From the NCBI GenBank assembly GCA_910584215.1, contig CAJTYI010000058.1:1-19737 (forward strand): a stretch of 19,737 nucleotides of DNA. Direction: 5' to 3'. Position 1 is the stretch's first letter; each line of letters starts with the position of its first letter. Below the pieces are notes generated by a model that did not search any database, was not told the DNA's origin, and saw only the letters and a list, made by a program, of their open reading frames with translations. Made by a program: the position numbers and the translations under genes. This DNA comes from an uncultured Roseburia sp. (lineage in GTDB: Bacteria > Bacillota > Clostridia > Lachnospirales > Lachnospiraceae). Below are positions 1 to 5,799 of the stretch, one piece after another.

Positions 1-1
1 T

Positions 2-97
2 AGTACCCCGGCGTTTTGGAGGTTCGGGCAAAAACAAGAGCGCCTGCAGTTAGATGTCTGCTGGACGCCGCTTCCATGTACTGAAAATAAAAAGTAA
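2..97 (+). CDS. Possible C-terminal end of a gene cut by the window edge
   Basis: Frame 2 is open from the left edge to a TAA at 95-97, giving about 31 residues ending in CTENKK. The reading has no recognisable domain. It is followed by about 20 bp and then a promoter-like element, which fits the end of an upstream gene. The other two forward frames have stops at 1-3 and 49-51, so if a plus-strand gene enters here this is its frame. A minus-strand reading over the same bases is also open but has no ribosome binding site. The identity is unknown and chance openness is quite possible over so short a stretch. Confidence 0.25.
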   Translation, partial: STPAFWRFGQKQERLQLDVCWTPLPCTENKK

Positions 98-119
98 ATC
101 ACTTCCGATAAATGCGATT

Positions 120-147
120 TTGTATATTTATTCATTTATGGTATAAA
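120..147 (+). promoter_or_regulatory. Promoter-like element upstream of the small membrane protein cluster
   Basis: TTGTAT at 120-125 and TATAAA at 142-147 are separated by 16 bp. Transcription would start near 154, about 45 nt ahead of the first small ORF and its AGGAGG. The region is AT-rich, so chance matches are possible. Confidence 0.45.
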
Positions 148-199
148 GTTTCCAAGCTAACAATCTATACGTTGTAGTCATACAAAGGAGGTGATTGCT

Positions 200-307
200 A
201 CGGAAATTATTTTAGAAGAGTACGGTGAGACATTACTGGGGTTACTGGCCGGCTTTGCAGTGATTGCCATGTTTGCAGGACTGTTATTATATATCACATC
301 TTTTTGA
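200..307 (+). CDS. 35-residue single-pass membrane microprotein with an apparent ACG start
   Basis: The predicted product is 35 aa: a short acidic head followed by a strongly hydrophobic segment (about residues 11-32), so a single-pass membrane peptide. The frame has no ATG. A perfect AGGAGG lies at 186-191, and exactly 8 nt later comes ACG GAA ATT. The gene at 503 has AGGAGG, 8 nt, then ATG GAG. Aligned at this codon, the head (M/T)EIILEEYGETLL matches MEQVLHTYGKTLL of the gene at 690, so ACG occupies the ATG position. In-frame GTG (191) and ATT (194) overlap or crowd the ribosome binding site and are poorer starts. Either this is a rare ACG start, or the start has decayed or was misread. 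The frame ends at TGA within a T5 run; another frame stays open beyond it (see the next entry). Function is unknown. Confidence 0.55.
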   Translation, partial: TEIILEEYGETLLGLLAGFAVIAMFAGLLLYITSF

Positions 308-384
308 GGCAGTCTGCCCGAAAATATGCGATGAACAATGGAGTAGGAGTCGATTTACACGCAATCAAGGATATTTGTAAGTAG
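304..384 (+). other. Open frame continuing past the microprotein stop: possible frameshifted tail
   Basis: Reading -1 relative to the 35-aa microprotein from the T5 run at 301-305 bypasses its TGA and continues 26 codons to TAG at 382-384. The tail begins LRQSARKYA and ends HAIKDICK. It is basic directly after the membrane segment, as expected for a cytoplasmic flank. A single extra T would join the two frames into about 61 residues. This could be a frameshift mutation, a sequencing indel, a P-site slip on TTT, or chance. I see no independent ribosome binding site for the internal ATG at 331. Confidence 0.3.
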
Positions 385-397
385 TTAAAAGACGCAA

Positions 398-501
398 AAT
401 CAATCATGAAAATTTACAATTATGCAAGATAACATAAGGAGGAAGTTTTAATCAATCATGAAAATTTACAATGATACAAGATAACATAAGGAGGAAGTTT
501 C
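398..501 (+). repeat. Two tandem 52-bp copies, each carrying a ribosome binding site
   Basis: A unit starting AATCAATCATGAAAATTTAC and ending AAGGAGGAAGTTT occurs at 398-449 and again at 450-501. The copies differ at only two internal positions before their last bases. Each contains a strong AGGAGG. The second one serves the gene at 503, whereas the first leads into the second copy. Each copy also holds an eight-codon ORF (MKIYNYAR in the first, MKIYNDTR in the second). The second of these lies 15 nt after the first copy's AGGAGG, too far for good initiation. Confidence 0.9.
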
Positions 502-502
502 T

Positions 503-652
503 ATGGAGTTTTTATCGGAGCATTTTGGTGTCGGTTTTTTGTATCTGGCGGCAGGTAGTATTTTGATTGGTATGTTGGCCGGATTTTTAAGACATGGAGG
601 CTTGATTTATCGCCTGGTAAGTTCGTTTCTGCTAATGATATGCGGCGCATAG
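503..652 (+). CDS. 49-residue hydrophobic membrane microprotein
   Basis: ATG at 503 lies 8 nt after AGGAGG, and the frame runs 49 codons. The product starts MEFLSEHFGVGFLYLAAG and has two hydrophobic stretches (about 10-29 and 34-48) around a short basic loop containing RHGG and YR, so it is probably a hairpin membrane protein. The head resembles those of the products at 200 and 690 (ME, a leucine-rich acidic turn, then YG or FG before the membrane segment), suggesting paralogues. The duplicated leader just upstream supplies its ribosome binding site. I do not recognise the family. It is probably co-transcribed with its neighbours at 200, 690 and 1221, the gap to the next start being 37 nt. 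Confidence 0.65.
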   Translation: MEFLSEHFGVGFLYLAAGSILIGMLAGFLRHGGLIYRLVSSFLLMICGA

Positions 653-689
653 ATGGCAGTTTGGATATAGTTGCAGGGGGATGTAGAAG

Positions 690-1172
690 ATGGAACAGGT
701 ATTACATACTTATGGAAAAACGTTGTTGGCAATTCTGACTACCGGAATTTTGCTGGCGTGGATTTTTCGGGGGATAGAAGATGACAAGGGCAATCAGGGC
801 ATTTTACACATTGCAGGTGCAAATGTTGGAAGCGCAGAGGCACGTCCCGAGGAATATGTGGAGTTTGAAGGATTCTTAAACGAGGGAGCCTGTGAAAAAC
901 CGGTGATCACATATTGTCAGGCGGGTAGCTTACAGACAGGAGCAATTGATTTGTGTGACTGTATCAAGGCGGTAGATTGCGTGGGGAATGACTTGCAGGT
1001 TACAATCATAAGCTGCATGGACCCGTATGATATGCTGATGGTGCCATATAGCGGACAGTCCGGCTATATTTTTGCGGAGCCTGGAATTTATACGGTGCAA
1101 GTGTCGGCAATGGACGAGGGCAGGAGAAAAACAGTCTGCCGCATACAGATTCCGGTACAGAAAAGCCTGTGA
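690..1172 (+). CDS. Single-pass membrane protein with an extracytoplasmic Cys-containing domain
   Basis: The 160-aa product has the family head MEQVLHTYGKTLL, a membrane segment at about residues 10-27, then about 130 residues predicted outside the cell. The outer part looks beta-rich and carries about seven cysteines (around residues 68-149), which could form disulfides; its last portion reads like an Ig/PKD-type beta-sandwich. The start follows a G-rich site (AGGGGG at 675-680) by 9 nt. The microproteins at 200 and 503 share the same head, as if the outer domain had been added to that anchor, or lost from it. I do not recognise a named family. Position next to a pilin-like gene suggests a minor component of a surface-fibre or pseudopilin assembly, which is inference. 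Confidence 0.75.
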   Translation: MEQVLHTYGKTLLAILTTGILLAWIFRGIEDDKGNQGILHIAGANVGSAEARPEEYVEFEGFLNEGACEKPVITYCQAGSLQTGAIDLCDCIKAVDCVGNDLQVTIISCMDPYDMLMVPYSGQSGYIFAEPGIYTVQVSAMDEGRRKTVCRIQIPVQKSL

Positions 1173-1192
1173 CGTCGTCGGGCATAAAAAAT

Positions 1193-1206
1193 GCCGCTTA
1201 TGCGGC
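1193..1206 (+). other. Small GC hairpin just before the pilin-like gene
   Basis: GCCGC-TTAT-GCGGC forms a 5-bp stem with a 4-nt loop, ending 5 nt before the GAGGG at 1212-1216. It lacks a T-tract, so it is not a terminator. It may modulate translation or mRNA processing between the two genes, or mean nothing. Confidence 0.3.
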
Positions 1207-1220
1207 GGAATGAGGGAAAT

Positions 1221-1592
1221 ATGAGAAACATGGCAATGATGGTCATTAGTATGATATTAGGTATGCTTACTTTGGCAATGGCTTTTTCGATTTCACAGAG
1301 AGCCAACTGTGCGACGGAGGTACACAGTAATCTCTCCACAGCCGGGGAGCAGACGTTGCGTCAGTTGACAAAAGAAAACGGCGCGCTTACGGAAGAGGAA
1401 CTGTTGGCTTATTTTGTGCAGCAGTTGGTGGTTTCTATGGATGCCGAAGCTGATTTAAAAGTGGATATCGCTGGACTGGATATACAAAAAGGCCTCCTCT
1501 CCACCAGGATCAGTCAGATTTTTGCATATCCCAATGGAAAGGAGGGGCGTGTGTGCCATGACAGGACGGTTATTCTTGAGCAGGCTCCGTAG
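1221..1592 (+). CDS. Pilin-like / DUF4320-like small membrane protein
   Basis: I chose ATG 1221 over 1191 because GAGGG at 1212-1216 sits just before it and nothing precedes 1191. The 123-aa product has a very short N-terminus followed at once by a hydrophobic stretch (about 3-24, MRNMAMMVISMILGM then LTLAMAFS), then a polar, largely helical body. It ends in a segment containing YPNGK and RTVIL. That architecture resembles the pseudopilin or DUF4320-type proteins I associate with clostridial Tad loci, but a profile search was not possible. It is the last gene of the plus-strand cluster, and its 3' end overlaps the convergent CNNM-family gene by 23 bp. No terminator was seen between them. Confidence 0.65.
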   Translation: MRNMAMMVISMILGMLTLAMAFSISQRANCATEVHSNLSTAGEQTLRQLTKENGALTEEELLAYFVQQLVVSMDAEADLKVDIAGLDIQKGLLSTRISQIFAYPNGKEGRVCHDRTVILEQAP

Positions 1593-2844
1593 GAAGTGGT
1601 TTTTGGATGTAGATTTTTTCGATGCGGTTTTTGTCCATTTGCTCTGCGCGAAGCAGGATGCCATCTTCCGTGGTAATGTATTCAGCGGGTGATGGTACAT
1701 GGTCGAACAGGCCGATCAGGTAACCGCCGATCGTGTCATAATCTTCTGATTCAAAAGGAAGCCCTAACTTTTGACAGATATCCTCCAAATTGGCGGAACC
1801 GAGCACGATATATTCCGTTTCGCTCATTTTGAAGATAGAATCCTCTTCATCCATATCGTACTCATCGCGTATTTCACCTACAATCTCCTCCAACAGATCT
1901 TCCAAGGTAATCAGACCTGCGGTGGAGCCGTATTCGTCCAATACGATCGCGATGGAGATTGTGGATTTGCGCATTTCTATTAACAGTTCCGCAGTATTTT
2001 TGTGTTCATAAGTGAAATAGGGCTCGCGCATGATGTTGGCCACGGAAAAGTGTTCTTTATCCTCATACAAAAGCAGGTCTTTCATGTTCAAGATACCTAC
2101 GACATTGTCTGTGGTGTCCTCATAGATTGGAATTCTGGTATACTTATCCTGTTTAAAAATAGAGATCAGTTCGTCATAGGTACTATTGATGTTGGCAAAT
2201 GTCATATCTATGCGGGGAACCATGACTTCTTTCGCCTGCGCGTCGGAGAAATCGAAAAGATTGTTGATCATCTCATGTTCTTCCGTCTCGATGACACCCG
2301 ATTCGTGGCTGACATCTACGATGGTGCGCAGCTCTTGCTCCGTCATCCGTTGGCCACCTGCGTTTGGATTGACGCGCAGCAGCATCAAAAAGCCCAGAGA
2401 CAATTTATTGACGATAAAAATAAAGGGTGTCAAAACCTTGATGAGTAAGGTAATTACCCCGGAATAGGTCAGGGCAATCTTGTCTGCGTGAATGGTGGCT
2501 AAAGTCTTTGGAGAGATCTCGCCGAATATCAGAATCAGCAGCGTCAAAATTCCTGTCGCGATGCCTGCCCCCACACTTCCCCAGAGCTTGATCGCGACAG
2601 AGGTGGCGATGGAGGAGGCGGATAAATTGACAATGTTGTTTCCGATCAGTATCGCGCTTAGCATCTTGCCGGAATCATCAGTGATGCGAAGCACTCGTTT
2701 GGCGCGCTCATTGCCTTCTTCTGCCAGAGAGCGCATCCGCATCCGGTTTGCTGTCGTAAGTGCCGTTTCTGCCGAGGAAAAGAAAGCAGAAAGGAGTAAT
2801 AAAATTGCTAATATTATTAATTGAAATATCGATGCCGAGTCCAA
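1570..2844 (-). CDS. CNNM/HlyC-CorC family membrane protein (DUF21 + CBS pair + CorC_HlyC)
   Basis: The product is 424 aa. Residues ~1-190 form a DUF21 membrane domain with about four hydrophobic segments and the conserved GEISPK motif (~108-112). Two CBS motifs follow at ~205-325 (including EVMVPR, TRIPIY, LDEYG and GLITLEDLLEEIVGEI), then a CorC_HlyC domain at ~340-415. The family is linked to Mg2+/divalent cation export, with the CBS pair binding nucleotide; the older name haemolysin is misleading. The start is TTG at 2844, 6 nt after GAGGTGA (2857-2851). Only 32 bp separate it from guaB upstream, so the two are probably one transcript from the guaB promoter. Its end overlaps the opposing gene. 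Family assignment is firm; the transported ion is inferred. Confidence 0.93.
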   Translation of the reverse strand: MDSASIFQLIILAILLLLSAFFSSAETALTTANRMRMRSLAEEGNERAKRVLRITDDSGKMLSAILIGNNIVNLSASSIATSVAIKLWGSVGAGIATGILTLLILIFGEISPKTLATIHADKIALTYSGVITLLIKVLTPFIFIVNKLSLGFLMLLRVNPNAGGQRMTEQELRTIVDVSHESGVIETEEHEMINNLFDFSDAQAKEVMVPRIDMTFANINSTYDELISIFKQDKYTRIPIYEDTTDNVVGILNMKDLLLYEDKEHFSVANIMREPYFTYEHKNTAELLIEMRKSTISIAIVLDEYGSTAGLITLEDLLEEIVGEIRDEYDMDEEDSIFKMSETEYIVLGSANLEDICQKLGLPFESEDYDTIGGYLIGLFDHVPSPAEYITTEDGILLRAEQMDKNRIEKIYIQKPLPTEPAQE

Positions 2845-2876
2845 GAATATTCACCTCAAATAAAAATTAATCTTTA

Positions 2877-4331
2877 TTATTCTTCAATGCTGTAATTCGG
2901 GGCCTCTTTGGTGATATGGATATCATGCGGATGACTCTCGCGCAGGGCAGCGGCTGAAATCTTTACGAACTTGCCCTTGGTTTTTAAATCTTCAATTGTT
3001 TGACAGCCGCAATAACCCATACCAGAGCGAATACCGCCGATTAACTGGAATATCGTATCCTCCACGGTGCCTTTGTAGGCAACCCGGCCTTCCACTCCCT
3101 CTGGGACCAGCTTCTTTGCCCCCTCCTGGAAATAGCGGTCTTTGCTGCCATTTTCCATTGCCGCTAGGGAACCCATACCACGGTATACTTTATATTTTCT
3201 GCCCTGGTAAAGCTCGAAAGTGCCAGGGGCTTCGTCACAGCCCGCAAAGATGCTTCCCATCATGCACACATTAGCGCCTGCGGCGAGTGCCTTTGTCATG
3301 TCACCGGAGTACTTGATACCGCCGTCTGCGATGATTGGGGTGCCGGTTTCCTTTGCGACATTATAGCAGTCCATAATGGCGGTAATCTGCGGGACGCCGA
3401 TACCTGCGACGATACGGGTCGTACAGATCGAGCCAGGGCCGATACCTACTTTTACCGCGTCGGCGCCTGCCGAGATCAGATCGCGGGTTGCCTCACCGGT
3501 CGCCACATTTCCGGCGATTATCTGTAAATCCGGGTATGCTGTTTTGATTTTCTTTACGGCCTCCAGAATATTCTTCGAGTGGCCATGCGCAGAATCTAAC
3601 ACAATGACATCGACATGCGCATGGACAAGAGCCTCCACGCGCTCCATCATATTTCCAGTGATGCCCACACCCGCACCGCAGAGCAGGCGGCCTTGCGAGT
3701 CTTTAGCGGAGAACGGATACTTAATCTGTTTTTCAATATCTTTGATTGTAATCAGACCTTTTAAATGGAAATTTTCATCGACGATCGGAAGTTTTTCTTT
3801 GCGCGCCTTTGCCAAAATATTTTTGGCCTCGTCCAGTGTGATGCCCTCTTTGGCTGTGATGAGTCCCTCCGAAGTCATACATTCGCTGATTTTTTTTGTA
3901 AAATCTTTTTCAAATTTTAAGTCGCGGTTCGTGATAATACCGACCAAACGGTCCGATTCGCAGATTGGAACGCCGGAAATGCGGAATTTGCGCATCAACT
4001 CCTCCGCATCCTGCAGCGTGTGGGTGGGAGAGAGGAAAAACGGATCTGTGATGACGCCGTTTTCAGAACGTTTTACCATATCGACTTCATTGGCCTGAGC
4101 CTGGATGGACATGTTTTTGTGAATGATGCCGATACCACCCTGCCTTGCCATGGCGATCGCCATTCTATGTTCGGTAACCGTGTCCATCGCTGCGCTCATC
4201 ATCGGTATATTCAAGCAGATGTTTTTGGTGAGATGTGTGTTCGTCTGAATCATGTTAGGCGTTACTTCTGAATATTGTGGAACTAAGAGTACATCATCAA
4301 AAGTAATTCCGTCGCCGATTATTGTTCCCAT
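2877..4331 (-). CDS. guaB: Inosine-5'-monophosphate dehydrogenase
   Basis: It oxidises IMP to XMP with NAD+, the committed step of GMP synthesis, in the cytosol. The product is 484 aa, full length for the family. The N-terminal start of the TIM barrel (ITFDDVLLVPQ) is interrupted by a CBS pair at ~95-205. The barrel resumes with DSAHGH and AGNVATGEATRDL, the catalytic loop GPGSICTTR (nucleophile Cys303), and the Arg/Tyr-containing flap and GMGYCG near 445. ATG 4331 is preceded by GAGG. A consensus promoter lies about 60 bp upstream, and the gene leads the two-gene unit with the CNNM-family gene. No guanine riboswitch is apparent in the short leader. Confidence 0.98.
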   Translation of the reverse strand: MGTIIGDGITFDDVLLVPQYSEVTPNMIQTNTHLTKNICLNIPMMSAAMDTVTEHRMAIAMARQGGIGIIHKNMSIQAQANEVDMVKRSENGVITDPFFLSPTHTLQDAEELMRKFRISGVPICESDRLVGIITNRDLKFEKDFTKKISECMTSEGLITAKEGITLDEAKNILAKARKEKLPIVDENFHLKGLITIKDIEKQIKYPFSAKDSQGRLLCGAGVGITGNMMERVEALVHAHVDVIVLDSAHGHSKNILEAVKKIKTAYPDLQIIAGNVATGEATRDLISAGADAVKVGIGPGSICTTRIVAGIGVPQITAIMDCYNVAKETGTPIIADGGIKYSGDMTKALAAGANVCMMGSIFAGCDEAPGTFELYQGRKYKVYRGMGSLAAMENGSKDRYFQEGAKKLVPEGVEGRVAYKGTVEDTIFQLIGGIRSGMGYCGCQTIEDLKTKGKFVKISAAALRESHPHDIHITKEAPNYSIEE

Positions 4332-4392
4332 TCATTTTTCCTCACTTTCTTCGTAGTTATGTACATTCATATAATATTATGTTATTCTTTGT

Positions 4393-4421
4393 ATCATAGC
4401 AAAAAACATTCGCAGTGTCAA
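4393..4421 (-). promoter_or_regulatory. guaB promoter
   Basis: On the minus strand TTGACA (4421-4416) and TATGAT (4398-4393) are separated by exactly 17 bp, so transcription would start near 4386, about 55 nt ahead of guaB. This is the best sigma-A match in the window. A small palindrome (ATAATATTAT) lies in the early transcribed region around 4375 and could be an operator, though AT-richness makes this weak. Confidence 0.85.
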
Positions 4422-4495
4422 CGAGGAGAAAGGAGCAGAGATTGTATTTTTCATCTATGCTCATTTACAAAAAAAGAAAAAATTAAAAAAAGTAC

Positions 4496-4527
4496 TTGTA
4501 ATTTTATCCTGATTATAGTAATATAAT
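4496..4527 (+). promoter_or_regulatory. tRNA-Leu promoter with upstream A-tracts
   Basis: TTGTAA (4496-4501) is followed 17 bp later by TAATAT (4519-4524), overlapping TATAAT at 4522-4527. Immediately upstream (about 4468-4491) is a stretch of A-tracts, as in UP elements of strong stable-RNA promoters. It is divergent from the guaB promoter about 75 bp away. Confidence 0.65.
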
Positions 4528-4561
4528 GTTTGTTCGACAGAGTTAGAACAAGGATAATCAA

Positions 4562-4644
4562 GCAGGAGTGGCGGAATGGCAGACGCATCAGACTCAAAAT
4601 CTGACGTAGGTGACTATGTGTGGGTTCAAGTCCCATCTCCTGCA
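4562..4644 (+). tRNA. tRNA-Leu (anticodon CAA, reads UUG)
   Basis: The acceptor stem GCAGGAG pairs with CTCCTGC, followed by discriminator A at 4644. The anticodon arm is TCAGA-CTCAAAA-TCTGA with CAA at 4595-4597, after U33. The T arm TGGGTTCAAGTCCCA is canonical. A long variable arm makes it class II, as expected for leucine. The total is 83 nt. The 3' CCA is not encoded (CTG follows), so CCA-adding enzyme must complete it. It has its own promoter and terminator and stands alone. Confidence 0.97.
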
Positions 4645-4650
4645 CTGGAG

Positions 4651-4694
4651 GGCGCGAAACGGATAAAGTTCAGTTTCGCGCCATTTGTTTGTTT
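4651..4694 (+). terminator. Rho-independent terminator of the tRNA
   Basis: A perfect 10-bp stem, GGCGCGAAAC (4651-4660) with GTTTCGCGCC (4673-4682), closes a 12-nt loop and is followed by the T-rich ATTTGTTTGTTT. It starts 6 nt after the tRNA end. Confidence 0.9.
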
Positions 4695-4723
4695 AAATAT
4701 CAATATAAAGCGAATAAAATGCG

Positions 4724-4735
4724 TGCATCGATGCA
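4724..4735. promoter_or_regulatory. Perfect 12-bp palindrome, possible operator
   Basis: TGCATCGATGCA is fully self-complementary and lies 22 bp upstream of the -35 box of the DUF368 gene promoter. A repressor or activator dimer could bind there. No regulator gene is adjacent, so this is only a candidate site. Confidence 0.35.
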
Positions 4736-4757
4736 TTTATGAAAAAATGGAAAAAGA

Positions 4758-4787
4758 TGGACAAATGAAATCGGTATGGGGTATAAT
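4758..4787 (+). promoter_or_regulatory. Promoter of the DUF368 / ABC exporter unit
   Basis: TGGACA (4758-4763) and a perfect TATAAT (4782-4787) are 18 bp apart. Transcription would start near 4794, leaving a leader of about 68 nt before ATG 4862. Confidence 0.7.
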
Positions 4788-4861
4788 ACCAAATGCACAG
4801 GCGTATGAAATAGAATCATTATTTAAAAAGTAATAGTTAGAATGTAAGACGGAGGTTGGGA

Positions 4862-5740
4862 ATGAAAGTCATTTTACAAATGTTTCAGGGATTTTGTATG
4901 GCGTTAGCGGACAGTGTGCCGGGCGTTTCGGGGGGAACGGTAGCTTTTTTGATGGGATTTTATGACCAGTTTATCGGTTCTGTGGACGATTTGCTTACGG
5001 GCAGTCTGGAAAAGAAAAAAAATGCGCTGAAGTTTTTGATTAAGCTTGGCATTGGCTGGGTGATCGGTATGGTGTCGGCAATTTTGGTATTGACGAGTGT
5101 ATTTGAGAAACATATTTATGCGATCAGCTCTCTTTTTATCGGTTTTATTATTTTTGCCATACCAGTGGTTGCCTGGGAGGAGAGAACGGCACTCCAGGAG
5201 AAGAAAGCGGGAGCGCTGTTTTCGGTTCTGGGTATCGCAGTCGTTGGCTTGATTACCTATTTTAATCCGGCAGGCGGCGGTGAAGGCGTGAGCCTGGAGC
5301 ATTTGAATGTTTCACTGGGAATTATGGTGTTTATGGCGGGCATGATCGCAATTTCCGCAATGGTACTGCCGGGTATTTCCGGCTCTACGATTTTATTGAT
5401 CATGGGGCTCTATCTCCCGATTATCAGTGCCATCAAGGAATTGCTTCATTTAAATTTCAGTGTGTTCCCGATTGTATTTATTTTCGGGTGCGGTGTTCTT
5501 GTAGGGATATTTGGCGTGGTAAAAGCAATTCGCAAGGCGTTGGAGAGCTTTCGCGCGCAGACGATCTATCTGATTCTTGGTCTGATGATCGGTTCCATAT
5601 ATGCGGTGATTATGGGGCCTACGACACTGGAGACGCCGCAGGCGGCGCTGTCAGTTCATGATTTCAATATTATCTTTTTTATCATCGGCGGCGTTGTGAT
5701 ATTAGGACTGCAAAAATTGAAAGGTCTGAAAGAGGAATAG
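4862..5740 (+). CDS. DUF368 membrane protein (PopT-type polyprenyl phosphate translocase family)
   Basis: The 292-aa polytopic membrane protein has about eight hydrophobic segments. It has two related motifs in opposite halves, DSVPGVSGGT near residue 17 and LPGISGSTILLIMGLY near residue 168, the repeat signature of DUF368. Members called PopT were reported to return undecaprenyl phosphate across the membrane for reuse in wall synthesis, so a role in lipid carrier recycling is likely. ATG 4862 sits 6 nt after GGAGG (4851-4855); the in-frame TTG at 4856 abuts that site and was rejected. The last 37 nt of the gene are duplicated downstream, in front of the ABC exporter gene (see the repeat at 5704). 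The two genes are probably co-transcribed. Confidence 0.9.
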   Translation: MKVILQMFQGFCMALADSVPGVSGGTVAFLMGFYDQFIGSVDDLLTGSLEKKKNALKFLIKLGIGWVIGMVSAILVLTSVFEKHIYAISSLFIGFIIFAIPVVAWEERTALQEKKAGALFSVLGIAVVGLITYFNPAGGGEGVSLEHLNVSLGIMVFMAGMIAISAMVLPGISGSTILLIMGLYLPIISAIKELLHLNFSVFPIVFIFGCGVLVGIFGVVKAIRKALESFRAQTIYLILGLMIGSIYAVIMGPTTLETPQAALSVHDFNIIFFIIGGVVILGLQKLKGLKEE

Positions 5741-5796
5741 GACGAGGAAGCTGCTGAAATAGGACTGCAAAAATAAAAGGTCTGAAAGAGGAATAG
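5704..5796 (+). repeat. Duplicated 3' end of the DUF368 gene supplying the next gene's ribosome binding site
   Basis: The last 37 nt of the DUF368 gene (5704-5740, AGGACTGCAAAAATTG through GAGGAATAG) recur at 5761-5796 with one substitution and one deletion. A 20-bp spacer separates the copies. The second copy is frameshifted and not coding. Its AGAGG (5787-5791) lies 8 nt before the GTG start at 5800. Confidence 0.9.
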
Positions 5797-5799
5797 AAC

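Noticed and set aside
1..84. Frame-1 reading at the left edge ending at TGA 82-84
   Set aside because: The frame has a TAG at positions 1-3, so it cannot be the tail of an upstream gene.
3376..4098. A 240-codon open frame on the plus strand opposite guaB
   Set aside because: guaB is certain on the other strand, and this frame has no domain or ribosome binding site.
4332..4386. Guanine or purine riboswitch in the guaB leader
   Set aside because: The leader is only about 55 nt, AT-rich, and lacks the three-way junction arms of a purine aptamer.
4576..4833. An 85-codon open frame on the plus strand after the guaB/tRNA divergence
   Set aside because: It starts inside tRNA-Leu and runs through the terminator and the DUF368 promoter, with no ribosome binding site. 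Its last part (from ATG 4747) also lacks one.
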